Program-made: the position numbers and the translations under genes
Notes under the pieces: model-generated
Database searches by the model: none
Told to the model about the DNA's origin: nothing
What the model saw: only the letters and a program-made list of their open reading frames with translations
Source of the DNA: Ensifer sp. WSM1721
GTDB taxonomy: Bacteria > Pseudomonadota > Alphaproteobacteria > Rhizobiales > Rhizobiaceae
NCBI RefSeq assembly: GCF_000513895.2
Contig: NZ_CP165783.1
Span: forward strand, 310,001 to 374,000
Reading direction: 5' to 3'
Length of the DNA: 64,000 bases
Part shown: positions 43,970 through 53,271 of the stretch, one piece after another
Layout of the letters: every line of letters starts with the position of its first letter
Position numbering within the stretch: the stretch's first letter is position 1

Positions 43970-44223
43970 CCTACCCGCTGCGAGTTTATCGAACGCGATC
44001 GGTATCAATGTATCAACGGTTCGTGGGTGTCTGCTTTCGCGCCGACAGCACCGAGTTCAATTGCTGGCTGGTCGAGAACGGCAATGCGGTGGATTGGGAA
44101 AGATACAGCAATGGCGGAGCTGAACAGCTCGCGCGTGACCACGGAGTCGGCATCTGGCGTGGCAAGTTCCAGTTGCCGGGCCAAGCGCGGGCTGAACGTG
44201 CCAATCATGAGCCTTGTTGCTGA
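43970..44223 (+). pseudogene. Remnant of a thermonuclease (SNase-like) gene
   Basis: Only the C-terminal part of a staphylococcal-nuclease-like protein remains. One frame reads CEFIERDRYQ and stops matching at TATCAATGTATCAA (44003-44016). The next frame continues QRFVGVCFRAD and then LVENGNAVDWERYSNG and GVGIWRGKFQLPG, which fit the family in order. The break equals an 8-bp duplication (TATCAATG/TATCAA), causing a frameshift. The N-terminal half is absent, and a truncated RIME-like element lies just upstream. I infer decay after an insertion or recombination event. Confidence 0.65.
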
Positions 44224-44274
44224 CTGAGGAATTGATGCCCGCCGACGAAGTCCCTATGGACGGCAAAACATAGA

Positions 44275-44982
44275 TCAGGAGATCGGCGCGCCCTGAGCAG
44301 CAGGCTTTTTCACGACGACAACGTAATTTTTCGGGTATCCTGCGGCCGTGTACCTGTGCCTTGCGTCGAGCCTATAGAACAGCGCCGCCAGGACCCTCAG
44401 AATGGGCTTGCCCGCGATGAGGATCGGCGACGCAATCCAGCCGCGGACGCCGCCGCCCAAATCATGCGGTCTGGTAGGCAGGTATCTTGAGGCGCGTTCC
44501 ATTTGATATGCAACTGTGCCCAGATATCCCTCCAGCCAACAAATGCTGACGATCTCAAATCCGGCTTTGGCCATAAGGTGACGCCAGGCGTATTGAGTGT
44601 AGCGGAAGAAGTCATAAGGCTGCTCGTGCTCTTCGTAGAAGAGTGGCGCCGAGCAGATCATGCTCCCGCCCGGTTTCAGTACCCGGTGCAATTCAGCGAG
44701 AGCGGCAAGAGGGTCGCTCAGATGTTCGAGCACTTGGTTTAGCGCCACAGCGTCGAACCGCCCGTCCTCCACAGGAATGGAAACCAGATCGCATACATAC
44801 GTTGATTTGGCATATGGCTTGTCAACCTTCTCGAAATCCGCGGCCTCATATCGGCAATGGTCAAACAAGTGCCTATAGGGTTGACTACCTGCTCCAGCGT
44901 CCAAAACCAGGGAGCCGGCGGGCAAGGAACGCGCGAACGCGCTATTCTCTCGGAGAAGCCATTCCCGCGAAGAGTTGATCAT
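44275..44982 (-). CDS. SAM-dependent methyltransferase (Methyltransf_11 type)
   Basis: Class I methyltransferase of 235 residues from ATG 44982. Motif I is SLVLDAGAGSQPYRHLF, the acidic end of strand 2 is EAADFEKV, and FDAVALNQVLEHLSDP with RVLKPGGSMICSAP are the post-I and motif III marks of UbiE/COQ5-like enzymes. HEQPYDFFRYTQYAWRHL is typical of homologues in polysaccharide clusters. A longer frame to 45063 exists but its sequence is not family-like. The gene is convergent with the nuclease remnant. It probably methylates a sugar hydroxyl or a terminal group; this is inference. Confidence 0.85.
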   Translation of the reverse strand: MINSSREWLLRENSAFARSLPAGSLVLDAGAGSQPYRHLFDHCRYEAADFEKVDKPYAKSTYVCDLVSIPVEDGRFDAVALNQVLEHLSDPLAALAELHRVLKPGGSMICSAPLFYEEHEQPYDFFRYTQYAWRHLMAKAGFEIVSICWLEGYLGTVAYQMERASRYLPTRPHDLGGGVRGWIASPILIAGKPILRVLAALFYRLDARHRYTAAGYPKNYVVVVKKPAAQGAPIS

Positions 44983-45357
44983 CCACACACTCCAATACCA
45001 ATCAATGCGAATTGCGGTGCAAGATATCCGAGCGTTTCCAAAGTTGCTACTGGAGCTGACCACTTGTGACCTGCCACGAAGGCCGAAGGCTCGGAGCAGT
45101 AACCCTCGCGGTCCTCACCGGACGGATGCCCTCATCCCATTGGTGAGTTCATCGAGAAGGCGCCAAGAGCGTAAGTAGCTGGCGTCTGCGCGAACGGGGC
45201 ATCGACCACCGACCTCGCCCCTTGGCCTGGTCTTCGAAGTGTCGGATCGGCGACGCTCCTGTTCGCTTGGTCTTGGCCATCCATGTGGAGGCCGGACGTT
45301 GTGTTCGCGGCGCACCCAGCGCGCCGGTCCTCGCCGCTGCACCGGGCACCGGGTCCC
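44983..45357. other. Intergenic region between methyltransferase and large RTX gene
   Basis: 375 bp, no supported gene. It should include the methyltransferase promoter and the 3' end of the RTX transcript. Short frames on both strands lack family features. Confidence 0.35.
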
Positions 45358-48300
45358 CTAGACGATTAGGAAGTCCCCAGCGGTGAGGCCTGGACGCGTG
45401 GAGAGTACGGCGAACTGTACGGCCGCGGCACCGGAAAGGCTGCCGTCGGCATCGTAGTAAAGCGCGCCGCTCGTCGTGTCATAGATTATCCTGTGGCTCG
45501 CATCCTGCGCTTCGGTTGCGCCGGCGGCCGCGTAGAATTGCGCGCTCAAAAGGGAGCCACCACTCAGCGCGGTGAAGACGCTCCGCGACAGGGCGAGCTT
45601 GTCCCCCGCCGTGAAATCCTCGACGGTGTCAACGTTGGTCGCCCCGAGCGCGAAATCGAACTGGAACTCATCGGCCCCCGCGCCGCCGAACAGCACATCG
45701 CTTCCGCCGCCGCCCGAAAGGAGGTTCGCGTTCGCATCGCCCCGCAGATTGTCGTTGCCGGTTCCGCCCCAGACGTTCTCAATGTTGCGGATCGTATCCT
45801 CAGCCACGCCTCCAACGGTGACGGTCGCGTAGGTGGTGCCATTGAGCGTGACCGAGACCGATGCGCTCTTGTCGCGATAGCTTGCCGTGTCCGCCCCCGC
45901 CCCACCATCGAGAGTGTCGGCGCCGCCACCACCCGTAAACAGGTCCTTGCCGTCATTGCCGTCGAGCCTGTTTGCCAGATTGTCGCCCGTGAGCGCGTCG
46001 TTTCCTTTGCCGCCGAACACATTCTCGATGTTGCGAATGGTGTCTTCCGCAGCACCCCCGACGAAGACGAAGCTGTCGTTTGCTCCGTCGAGAGTCACCC
46101 TGACCGAGGTCGTCTTCTCGCGATAATCCGCCGTGTCGACGCCTGCGCCGCCATTGATGAAGTCGGCTCCAACGGCGCCACGGAACAGATTGTTTGCGCT
46201 GTCGCCAATAAGCGTGTCAGCACCGGATCCCGCCAGAATATTCTCCACGCCGCGGACGATGTCCTCCGCCACTCCGCCGACGAAGACGCTTGCATTCGCC
46301 GTTCCATTGAGGGTGACGCTGATTGCGTCGGTCTTCTCGAGATAATCGGCCGTGTCGACGCCGTTGCCACCGTTGAGCACGTCGTTGCCAAGGCCGCCCT
46401 TGAGCGTGTCGCCGCCGTCATTACCGAGCAGCACATTGGCCAGGCTGTCGCCGGTAAGCGTATCGCCGGCAGAGCCACCAGAGACATTCTCGAAGTTGCG
46501 GATCGTGTCCTCATTGACGCCGTTGACCCTGACGGTCACGGCGTTGGCGCCGTCGAGCGTCAGGGCGACGGACGTCGTCTTGTCCCGAAAATCGGCCGTG
46601 TCCTCGCCCGCTCCGCCGTCTAGAGTATCGGCGCCCCGGCCACCGCGTAACGTATTGCTGGCGCCATCGCCGGTCAGAACGTCGGCGCCCGCGCCTCCGA
46701 AGATGTTCTCAATGTTGCGGGCCGTGTCCTCGGCCACGCCGCCGACCGTCGCGATCGCGTCGGCCGCTCCTGCCAGTGCGAGGACAACCGCAACGGTCTT
46801 GTCGCTGAAGTCGATCGTGTCGGAACCGATGCCTCCGTCGATGACGTCGAGGCCGCCTCCGCCCTTGAGAAGGTCGCCGCCCGCGCCACCAACGAGGATG
46901 TTCGCCTGGACGTCGCCGGTGATCACGTCGGAAGCGGCGCCACCGGTTACATTCTCAACGTTGCGGACGGTGTCTTCGGCAACACCGCCGACGAACACCG
47001 TTGAACTGTTGGCGCCGTTAAGAGTGACCGCAACCGGTTTGGCCGATGCGGAATAATCGACGGTGTCGCTGCCGGCACCGCCATCGAGCACATTTGCAAA
47101 GCCGTCGCCAGCGAGGACGTCATTGCCCGAGCCGCCGATGATGTTCTCTATGTTGCGGAGCGTATCCTCCGCAACCCCGCCCACGGACACCGTGGCGGCA
47201 CTCGCCCCGGCCAGCCTGACGACTAAGGACGCCGTTTTGTCGCTGTAGTCGGCCGTATCGTTGCCGCCGCCACCATCCAACGCATCCGCACCGAGACCGC
47301 CGCGGAACGTGTTGGCGGCCGCATCGCCGGTGAGTTGGTCGTTGGCCGAGCCGCCGATGACATTCTCGATATTGCGCACCGTGTCCTCTGCTGTCCCGCC
47401 AATAGTCGCGATCGCGTTGGCGGCACCGTTGAGCGCGAGGAGAACGGACTGAGTCTTATCGCTGAAATCGGCGGTGTCGCTACCGTCGCCGCCATCCAAT
47501 GTGTCGGCACCGGAGCCTCCGCGGAAAGTATTGGCGACGGTATCACCGGTAATTGTGTCATCGCCTGAGCCGCCGACGATATTTTCGACCTTCGCGACTG
47601 AGTCCTCGGCAACGCCACCGACTGTCACGGTGACGAGATTGCTGCCGTTCAGTGTCACGGCGATGGCGGCTGTCTTGTCGCTGTAATCGGCGGTGTCGAA
47701 GTCCTCGCCGCCATCCAGGATGTCTGCCCCGCCACCTCCCTTCAGCCAGTCATTGCCGCGCGCGCCAGAAAGCTTGTTGGCCGCGGCATCGCCCGTCAGC
47801 GCGTCGCCTGCCGATCCGCCGACGATGTTCTCGACATTGCGGACGGTGTCCTCCGCAACTCCGCCGACGAAGACCGTCGCGGCATTGGCGCCGTTGAGCG
47901 TTACAGCCACCGCAGAAGTCTTCTCCCGAAGGTCGAAGGTGTCGATGCCGGCGCCGCCGTCGACCGTATCGTCCCCCTCGCCGCCAAACAGGGAATCGTC
48001 GCCGCCGTCGCCATTGAGGGTGTCGTTGCCGGCCTCGCCGCGCAGGATGTTGTTCTGATTGTTGCCGGTCAGGATGTCGTTGCCCGAGCCGCCATACACG
48101 TTCTCGAAGTTGCTGATGGTATCCTCGGCAAGACCATTCACGAAGACCGTCGTCGGCGTAGCGCCCCCTAAAGTGACCACGACCGATGCCGTCTTGTCAG
48201 CATAGTCGACCGTGTCGATCCCGGCTCCGCCGTTGAGCACGTCGCTTCCGCCCCCACCTCTGAAAAGGTTGTTTTGGGCATCGCCTGTGATGGTGTCGTC

Positions 48301-48573
48301 GCCCGAGCCGCCGTAGACGTTTTCAATAGCGCGGAGGATGTCTTCGGCGATGCCGCCGACCGTCACGATTGCATCATTGGTCCCGTTGAGCGTGACGGTT
48401 ATCCCCACCGTCTTCTCCCGATAATCAACCGTGTCGACGCCGGAGCCGCCGTTGATGGTGTCCGACCCTTCCAGTCCCTGTATGAGATCGTCACCGGCGA
48501 AACCGCTGATCGTGTCGTCTTGATCCGTGCCGATGAGGGTATTGTTTCCGGACGTGCCGTTGATCACTGCCAT
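45358..48573 (-). CDS. Giant modular RTX calcium-binding protein with twelve ~73-residue units
   Basis: Secreted protein of 1071 residues. After the N-terminal AVINGTSGNNTLIGT it repeats about twelve times a unit made of one or two RTX nonapeptides (GGAGxDTxDY), a strand VTLNGANxATVFVGG, the sequence AEDTxRNxENV and a linker GGSGNDxLTGD. Copy-to-copy spacing measured between two adjacent units is 73 residues. The last ~110 residues (from EFQFDFALGATNVDTVEDF) match the C-terminal region of type I secreted RTX proteins. GGAGGG precedes ATG by 7 nt. No Sec signal and no secretion genes are nearby. Likely roles are adhesion, biofilm matrix or glycan binding; none is proven by sequence. Confidence 0.9.
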   Translation of the reverse strand: MAVINGTSGNNTLIGTDQDDTISGFAGDDLIQGLEGSDTINGGSGVDTVDYREKTVGITVTLNGTNDAIVTVGGIAEDILRAIENVYGGSGDDTITGDAQNNLFRGGGGSDVLNGGAGIDTVDYADKTASVVVTLGGATPTTVFVNGLAEDTISNFENVYGGSGNDILTGNNQNNILRGEAGNDTLNGDGGDDSLFGGEGDDTVDGGAGIDTFDLREKTSAVAVTLNGANAATVFVGGVAEDTVRNVENIVGGSAGDALTGDAAANKLSGARGNDWLKGGGGADILDGGEDFDTADYSDKTAAIAVTLNGSNLVTVTVGGVAEDSVAKVENIVGGSGDDTITGDTVANTFRGGSGADTLDGGDGSDTADFSDKTQSVLLALNGAANAIATIGGTAEDTVRNIENVIGGSANDQLTGDAAANTFRGGLGADALDGGGGNDTADYSDKTASLVVRLAGASAATVSVGGVAEDTLRNIENIIGGSGNDVLAGDGFANVLDGGAGSDTVDYSASAKPVAVTLNGANSSTVFVGGVAEDTVRNVENVTGGAASDVITGDVQANILVGGAGGDLLKGGGGLDVIDGGIGSDTIDFSDKTVAVVLALAGAADAIATVGGVAEDTARNIENIFGGAGADVLTGDGASNTLRGGRGADTLDGGAGEDTADFRDKTTSVALTLDGANAVTVRVNGVNEDTIRNFENVSGGSAGDTLTGDSLANVLLGNDGGDTLKGGLGNDVLNGGNGVDTADYLEKTDAISVTLNGTANASVFVGGVAEDIVRGVENILAGSGADTLIGDSANNLFRGAVGADFINGGAGVDTADYREKTTSVRVTLDGANDSFVFVGGAAEDTIRNIENVFGGKGNDALTGDNLANRLDGNDGKDLFTGGGGADTLDGGAGADTASYRDKSASVSVTLNGTTYATVTVGGVAEDTIRNIENVWGGTGNDNLRGDANANLLSGGGGSDVLFGGAGADEFQFDFALGATNVDTVEDFTAGDKLALSRSVFTALSGGSLLSAQFYAAAGATEAQDASHRIIYDTTSGALYYDADGSLSGAAAVQFAVLSTRPGLTAGDFLIV

Positions 48574-49561
48574 GGATTATCCCTCCGTTCGACTTCCTAT
48601 GAAGATCCTTGCGGGGACGGGCTGCCAATCCGACGGGAAAGACCGGGGAACGTTCCGGCTCTCGTATACCGCGCCCTTCCTTCATCGTTTCGCTGAAGGT
48701 GGAGGCGAGCGTGACCGCCCTCTTCCTTGCGGACCGATCGAAAATACCTTTTGAGGTCACAGTAACGGCCGCTGTATCGGTATCTCGATATGCATGAGGG
48801 CTGCGGCTAGTATCACTATGGCAGTTCGCCGGTTTGCAGGCGATCGACTACAATTTCGTTGAGTATCTCACGTCAAAATTTACGAATATTTTCTTTAGGT
48901 TATCACCTTCGTGATCGGTACACCATATGTCATTTGATATAGTGGCCTCCCAAGCCGAACGGAGGGTGGAAGGCGGGTTCACGGAAAGTGCAGGGCGCTT
49001 CAATATCCGGTGCGCTCGTGCGCTCTTCATGTAATGTTGTGCATGTCATTGGGCGCATAATCATCTAGCCATTTTCCTCAGCATCCATCACTTGTGAAAG
49101 ATCCAAGGGCGCGACGAGATAGTCCCACGCGAAAAGCCGGGAACGCTCAGAATTTTGCAAGAGGCGCGGGGGATCCGCCGTACACCGCTCGCGATCGCTT
49201 CGCTCGCAGCTATCGACACCGCTTCGCCCTAAGCGGACGTAGACCGAAGATATCCAGCCCGAAGCTCCCGATATCGGAATGAACATGCTGGGTAAGTAAT
49301 CCAGCCATGACGCCATGTTCCTGTTCGGTAGAGATGTCGCGCGCTTCATCCCGACGCAATTAGGGATTTACCTGACAGTCGAATAATTGCGAACTCACTG
49401 CGCTTCAAATAGAGTATCCTCCAGCGTCTTAAACGACGACTTACGCCTGCCAGGCACGATTAAGATTTTGAAAAATTTACGTTAAAGCCGAAATAGGCTG
49501 CCAACAATTTGCCTGAAGGTATTTTCGCAGCAAGGGCTAGAACCGGTGCGGGGGCGGGGTG
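48574..49561. other. Long intergenic region between the RTX gene and GtrA cassette
   Basis: About 990 bp between divergent units. It is AT-rich at 48840-48950 and 49400-49500, which suits promoters for both sides. Short frames (for example 49065-49349 minus, 94 residues) have no recognisable features and I do not call them. I see no RNA motif. Confidence 0.35.
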
Positions 49562-50044
49562 ATGTCAGACACTGATCAGCACACAGCGCCGCTGACCGCC
49601 GTCGGGCTTTATCGCTCAACCAGGCAGGGCGATCGCCGCGCGCGTTCGGGTTGGCTGCTCCCGCCCACTCTGATCCGTTTCGGGATTGTCGGGGTGATCA
49701 ATGTCGCAGTCGACCTAGGTGGCTTCATCCTTCTGGCTATAGGATCCGGGTTGCCGGGGCCTACCGCCAACATCGTCTCCTTTTCGGCGGCCATCGTGAC
49801 GAGTTACATGCTGAACAATTTCTGGACCTTCCGCCGCCCGGGAAACAGACAGGGGCACTCGCGGCGCTTTGTGCTGTTTATCACTGTCAATGTTGTCGGG
49901 CTGACGCTATCGACCGGGCTGGTGCTTGTGTTTATGCAATTCTCGGGGAAGCTGGCGGCAAAGCTGGCGTCGATACCGATAGTTTTCCTCTGGAACTACT
50001 TAGCCTCAAAATACATAGTTTTCCGGCCGAACGCGAAAGCATGA
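49562..50044 (+). CDS. GtrA family membrane protein (second copy)
   Basis: Four-helix protein of 160 residues of the GtrA/DPMS family, presumed to move polyprenyl-linked sugars across the membrane. It has LIRFGIVGVINVAVDLGGFIL, TSYMLNNFWTFRRPG and the ending FLWNYLASKYIVFRP; the N-x-x-W-T-F-R and N-x-L-x-S-K-x-x-V-F patterns are diagnostic. ATG 49562 is used; a GTG lies one codon upstream. It heads a cassette with an FAD enzyme and a GT-C transferase, and it is only distantly similar to the copy at 27441. Confidence 0.88.
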   Translation: MSDTDQHTAPLTAVGLYRSTRQGDRRARSGWLLPPTLIRFGIVGVINVAVDLGGFILLAIGSGLPGPTANIVSFSAAIVTSYMLNNFWTFRRPGNRQGHSRRFVLFITVNVVGLTLSTGLVLVFMQFSGKLAAKLASIPIVFLWNYLASKYIVFRPNAKA

Positions 50045-50086
50045 GCGGCCGGTCAGGTTCTGCGCTTAGGACGATCGGGGGATCGG

Positions 50087-51571
50087 ATGACGGAAGGCAA
50101 AGACGTGAAGACAGCGAAGCCAACCGGCGCACCGTGCAGTCCGGTCCAGAGCGCGACGACAAGGCATGACTCGCCAAATCACAGCCCTCGGATAGTAGTG
50201 ATCGGCGGCGGCTTTACGGGTCTTGCCGCGGCGTATGAGGCACTCAAGCGGGGCGCGCAGGTAACGGTCCTGGAGGCAGATTCGGTTGCGGGCGGGCTAG
50301 CGGCCTGCTTCGAGGTCAACGGCAAACAGCTGGAGCGTTTCTACCATTTCTGGTACAACACAGATCAGCACCTGCTCGATCTGGTGGACGAGCTTGAGCT
50401 CAACGAGAAAGTGGTTGTTCGACCGTCTGCGACGGGAATGTATTATGCGGGGAGCCTGTTCCGCCTCGCCACGCCACTCGATGTGCTGCGCTTCAAGCCA
50501 CTCTCAATAATCAATCGGTTTCGATTGGGACTGCTCGTTCTGGCCGCCAGGCGGATCAAGTCGTGGAGGGATCTGGATCATGTCAGCGCGGCGGAATGGC
50601 TCTCTAAGTTGTGCGGCAAAGAAGTGTTCCGCGTCGTCTGGGAGCCGCTGCTGCTCGGCAAGTTCGGCAAGCATGCCTTTGATGTTTCGGCAGCCTGGTT
50701 CTGGGCGAAGCTGTTGCTGCGTGGCGGCAGCCGGGGTAAAGGCGGTGCCGAGAACCTGATGTATTTCAAGGGCGGGTTCAAAGCGCTGGTCGATTACCTC
50801 GTCGCCGAGATCGTGCGCCGCGGTGGAAATGTTCGCTACAGGACGCCGGCAACGGGCCTGGAGGTCCGAGATGGTGTCGTGACCGGTGTACATTGCGCCG
50901 ACGGACTCTTGCCCTGTGACGGCGTGGTCGCGACGACTGCATTGCCGATCATTGCGGATGTAATCGAGAACCATGTCGATCGTGATTATGGCGCGCGGCT
51001 ACGGAAAATCGGTTATCTCGGCAATGTGTGCCTGGTGCTGGAGCTCAAGCACAGCCTGTCCGAACTCTACTGGATGAACGTCAACGACCCGTCATTTCCG
51101 TTCGTCGGCATTATAGAGCACACTAACTTCGAACCCTTGTGGCCGGGCGAGAACCGGCACATCGTATATCTCTCCAAGTACCTATCGACAGACGACCCTG
51201 TCTACGCGATGAGCGACTTGGAACTGCTCCATTTCGCCCTCCCGCACATCCAGAGGATGTTTCCAGATTTCAACCGCGATTGGATTATCGACCACCATGC
51301 ATGGCGAGCGGACTATGCCCAGCCGTTGGTAGTCACGGGCTACGCCGAGCTGATCCCCGACAACGATAGCCCCATTGAAGGCTTTAAGATCGCCTCAATG
51401 GCCCAGATCTATCCCGAAGATCGCGGCACGAACCATGCCATTCGGGAAGGACGTCTTGTAGCGGGGCTCCTCGTTGACGAACTTCGCTGGAAGGTGAGGA
51501 CCGGCGCAAAGGCCGCAAACGCCCGGGCATTGTTTCGTGTCCCGGCTGAACAGGGGATGATGCAGCCTTGA
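50087..51571 (+). CDS. FAD-dependent oxidoreductase (amine-oxidase/protoporphyrinogen-oxidase-like) of a glycan cassette
   Basis: Flavoprotein of 494 residues. The dinucleotide-binding motif is RIVVIGGGFTGLAAAYEAL (about 35-53), followed by VLEADSVAGGLAACF, the second FAD contact. RFYHFWYNTD and ENLMYFKGGFKALVDYL are typical of a subgroup found beside GtrA and glycosyltransferase genes. It resembles UDP-galactopyranose mutase and phytoene-desaturase-like proteins in fold, but I cannot assign a reaction. The N-terminal 34 residues are probably disordered. It is translationally coupled to the following GT-C gene, which suggests it acts on the same lipid-linked sugar. Confidence 0.8.
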   Translation: MTEGKDVKTAKPTGAPCSPVQSATTRHDSPNHSPRIVVIGGGFTGLAAAYEALKRGAQVTVLEADSVAGGLAACFEVNGKQLERFYHFWYNTDQHLLDLVDELELNEKVVVRPSATGMYYAGSLFRLATPLDVLRFKPLSIINRFRLGLLVLAARRIKSWRDLDHVSAAEWLSKLCGKEVFRVVWEPLLLGKFGKHAFDVSAAWFWAKLLLRGGSRGKGGAENLMYFKGGFKALVDYLVAEIVRRGGNVRYRTPATGLEVRDGVVTGVHCADGLLPCDGVVATTALPIIADVIENHVDRDYGARLRKIGYLGNVCLVLELKHSLSELYWMNVNDPSFPFVGIIEHTNFEPLWPGENRHIVYLSKYLSTDDPVYAMSDLELLHFALPHIQRMFPDFNRDWIIDHHAWRADYAQPLVVTGYAELIPDNDSPIEGFKIASMAQIYPEDRGTNHAIREGRLVAGLLVDELRWKVRTGAKAANARALFRVPAEQGMMQP

Positions 51572-53271
51572 CGAGCACACCTGGCAACCAGTCGATATCG
51601 AGGCAGGCTGGGTCTTCACGGGCAGCCCTTGGCCTCAACCTTGCCGACAGGTCAGTTCTGCTTTGGTGCGCTCTTAGCGGGGCGGCCGTCATCCTCGGTC
51701 TTGCGTTATTCGCCCGTGTTATGTCCGAGGCAATTGGACATGACGAGCATATTTACATGGGCGCGGGGGCACTGATCGATAGGTTTACGCTTTATCAGGA
51801 GATCAGCTACGCCCATCTGCCCAACCTGCCCATCCTCCTGAGTATGGTCGTTGGGGATTCGCCCGGCTATCATTTTCTCGCTGCGCGTTTCACCGTGTTC
51901 CTTTGTTGGATGGCTCTTCTGTGGGCATTCGGAGCGCTTTCCTGGCGATTGTCTAAGAGCCTGCCGATCACCACGCTGGCAATACTCTTGCTCTTGACCA
52001 ATCCGCTGTTCATCGGTCGCGCGCCAATGCTGGTGGCCAGTCACATCTTTCCTGTCTGTCTCGCGACTTTCGGTTTTCTGTTCTTCGTGCTGGCTATGGA
52101 GCGCGAACGCCGACGCTCCTTTTACGTCTTCCTGTGCGGCGCATCGTTGTCGTTGGCGGTCGGGTTCAAGGCAAACTACGTGATCGTCATTCCGCCGTTC
52201 GTCGTCGCCGCCTTTCTCTTGCCGCGCTCCTTGAGGCTCTCGGACCGCCTCTGGCGGGTCGTTCTGCCCATGGGCCTTGGCGGCCTCGTCGCAGGCCTGC
52301 CTACGATTTACTATTTTCTGGCTCATACAGACGCTTTTCTGTTCAACACGGTAGAATATTTTACCGGCCCGCATCGCACCTATTGGAACGAGCCGGCGCG
52401 CGCTGCAACGGTGACAGGGCTTTCCCTGCACAGCCAGATCATCTTCGCATACCGGCTTTGGGGTGCCGGTGCTTCGGTGATCATTCTGGTCGGGCTCTGT
52501 TATTGCTTTGCGGCTTTTGCGCTGTTGCGCGACCGAACAGCTGCCTGGCGGCAGCTTAGCGTCTACCCAATACCTATCACGCTGGCGTTGACAGCGCTTG
52601 GAGTGCTGATCTCTTTCGTCACGAAGCCTGCGTTCCCGCAATATTATATGCCGCCCATCCCCTTCATGATCCTGCTGATCGTCTGCCTGTTAGCGGCCAT
52701 GACTGCGGAACAGCGTCAGCACGCCCGTCCGCTCATCGTCGCTTTGGCCGTCGGTGCCTTCCTCCTCGGCGCGCCGCAGTTGCTTCAGGACTTGCCGAAG
52801 CTTGCAAGGCCTTCGACCTGGACGGGCATCCAGGTTCACAACACGGCTATGCGTATTCGCGAACATCTCACAATCGACGCCCGACGCCCGCGCATTGCCA
52901 CGCTCTCGCCGAGCTACGCGATAGATGCCGGACTCGAAATTTATCCGCAACTAGCCTCCGGCCCGTTCTTTTTTAGGATCGGTGATTATCTTTCCGCGGA
53001 GGAACGCGCCGCCTACAACATCACCTCCCCGAGCACCATCCACGTCCTGTTTGATGCCGCCCCGCCGGACGCGATCTTGATCGGTCACGAGGGCGAGTTT
53101 GACGAACCCCTCAAGGCATATGCCCTGGCGCATGGCTATGTGAGGGTGGCGGAGCCTATCGGCACCGACCGTTATGGTGACAGCATCCTCTATGTCCGTC
53201 CGGTTGGCTCCGCGCCGACAGCAAGTGAGGCTCCGGCCAAGGCCGCCACGGCGGGCTTAGCACCACAATGA
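51568..53271 (+). CDS. GT-C-type membrane glycosyltransferase (paralogue of the gene at 59552)
   Basis: Integral membrane protein of 567 residues with about ten helices. The first periplasmic loop carries AIGHDEHIYMGAGALID; the Asp-Glu pair is the expected catalytic motif of GT-C enzymes. The C-terminal periplasmic region has TLSPSYAIDAGLEIYPQLASGPF and ends RYGDSILYVRP. It is similar along its length to the protein at 59552 (matching DE motif, FPQYYMPP versus FPQYFAPP, and IYPQLASGPF versus VYPELATGPF). It begins with TTG 51568 in a 4-bp overlap (TTGA) with the FAD enzyme. It probably transfers a polyprenyl-linked sugar outside the membrane. Confidence 0.78.
   Translation: MTSTPGNQSISRQAGSSRAALGLNLADRSVLLWCALSGAAVILGLALFARVMSEAIGHDEHIYMGAGALIDRFTLYQEISYAHLPNLPILLSMVVGDSPGYHFLAARFTVFLCWMALLWAFGALSWRLSKSLPITTLAILLLLTNPLFIGRAPMLVASHIFPVCLATFGFLFFVLAMERERRRSFYVFLCGASLSLAVGFKANYVIVIPPFVVAAFLLPRSLRLSDRLWRVVLPMGLGGLVAGLPTIYYFLAHTDAFLFNTVEYFTGPHRTYWNEPARAATVTGLSLHSQIIFAYRLWGAGASVIILVGLCYCFAAFALLRDRTAAWRQLSVYPIPITLALTALGVLISFVTKPAFPQYYMPPIPFMILLIVCLLAAMTAEQRQHARPLIVALAVGAFLLGAPQLLQDLPKLARPSTWTGIQVHNTAMRIREHLTIDARRPRIATLSPSYAIDAGLEIYPQLASGPFFFRIGDYLSAEERAAYNITSPSTIHVLFDAAPPDAILIGHEGEFDEPLKAYALAHGYVRVAEPIGTDRYGDSILYVRPVGSAPTASEAPAKAATAGLAPQ

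Noticed and set aside
44983-45063. Longer N-terminus of the methyltransferase at 44275
   Set aside because: The extra 27 residues are Ser/Trp-rich and not family-like; ATG 44982 fits homologues better.
45493-47897. Several long plus-strand open frames (up to 376 residues) across the large RTX gene
   Set aside because: They are antisense to the Gly/Asp-rich repeats; the repeats leave the opposite strand free of stops. They show no family features or ribosome sites.
45358-48573. CRISPR-like regular DNA repetition
   Set aside because: Repeats are in frame, encode RTX units, vary in sequence, and lack short identical repeats with unique spacers.
49065-49349. Minus-strand frame of 94 residues
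   Set aside because: No recognisable domain, ribosome site or neighbour logic; likely random.
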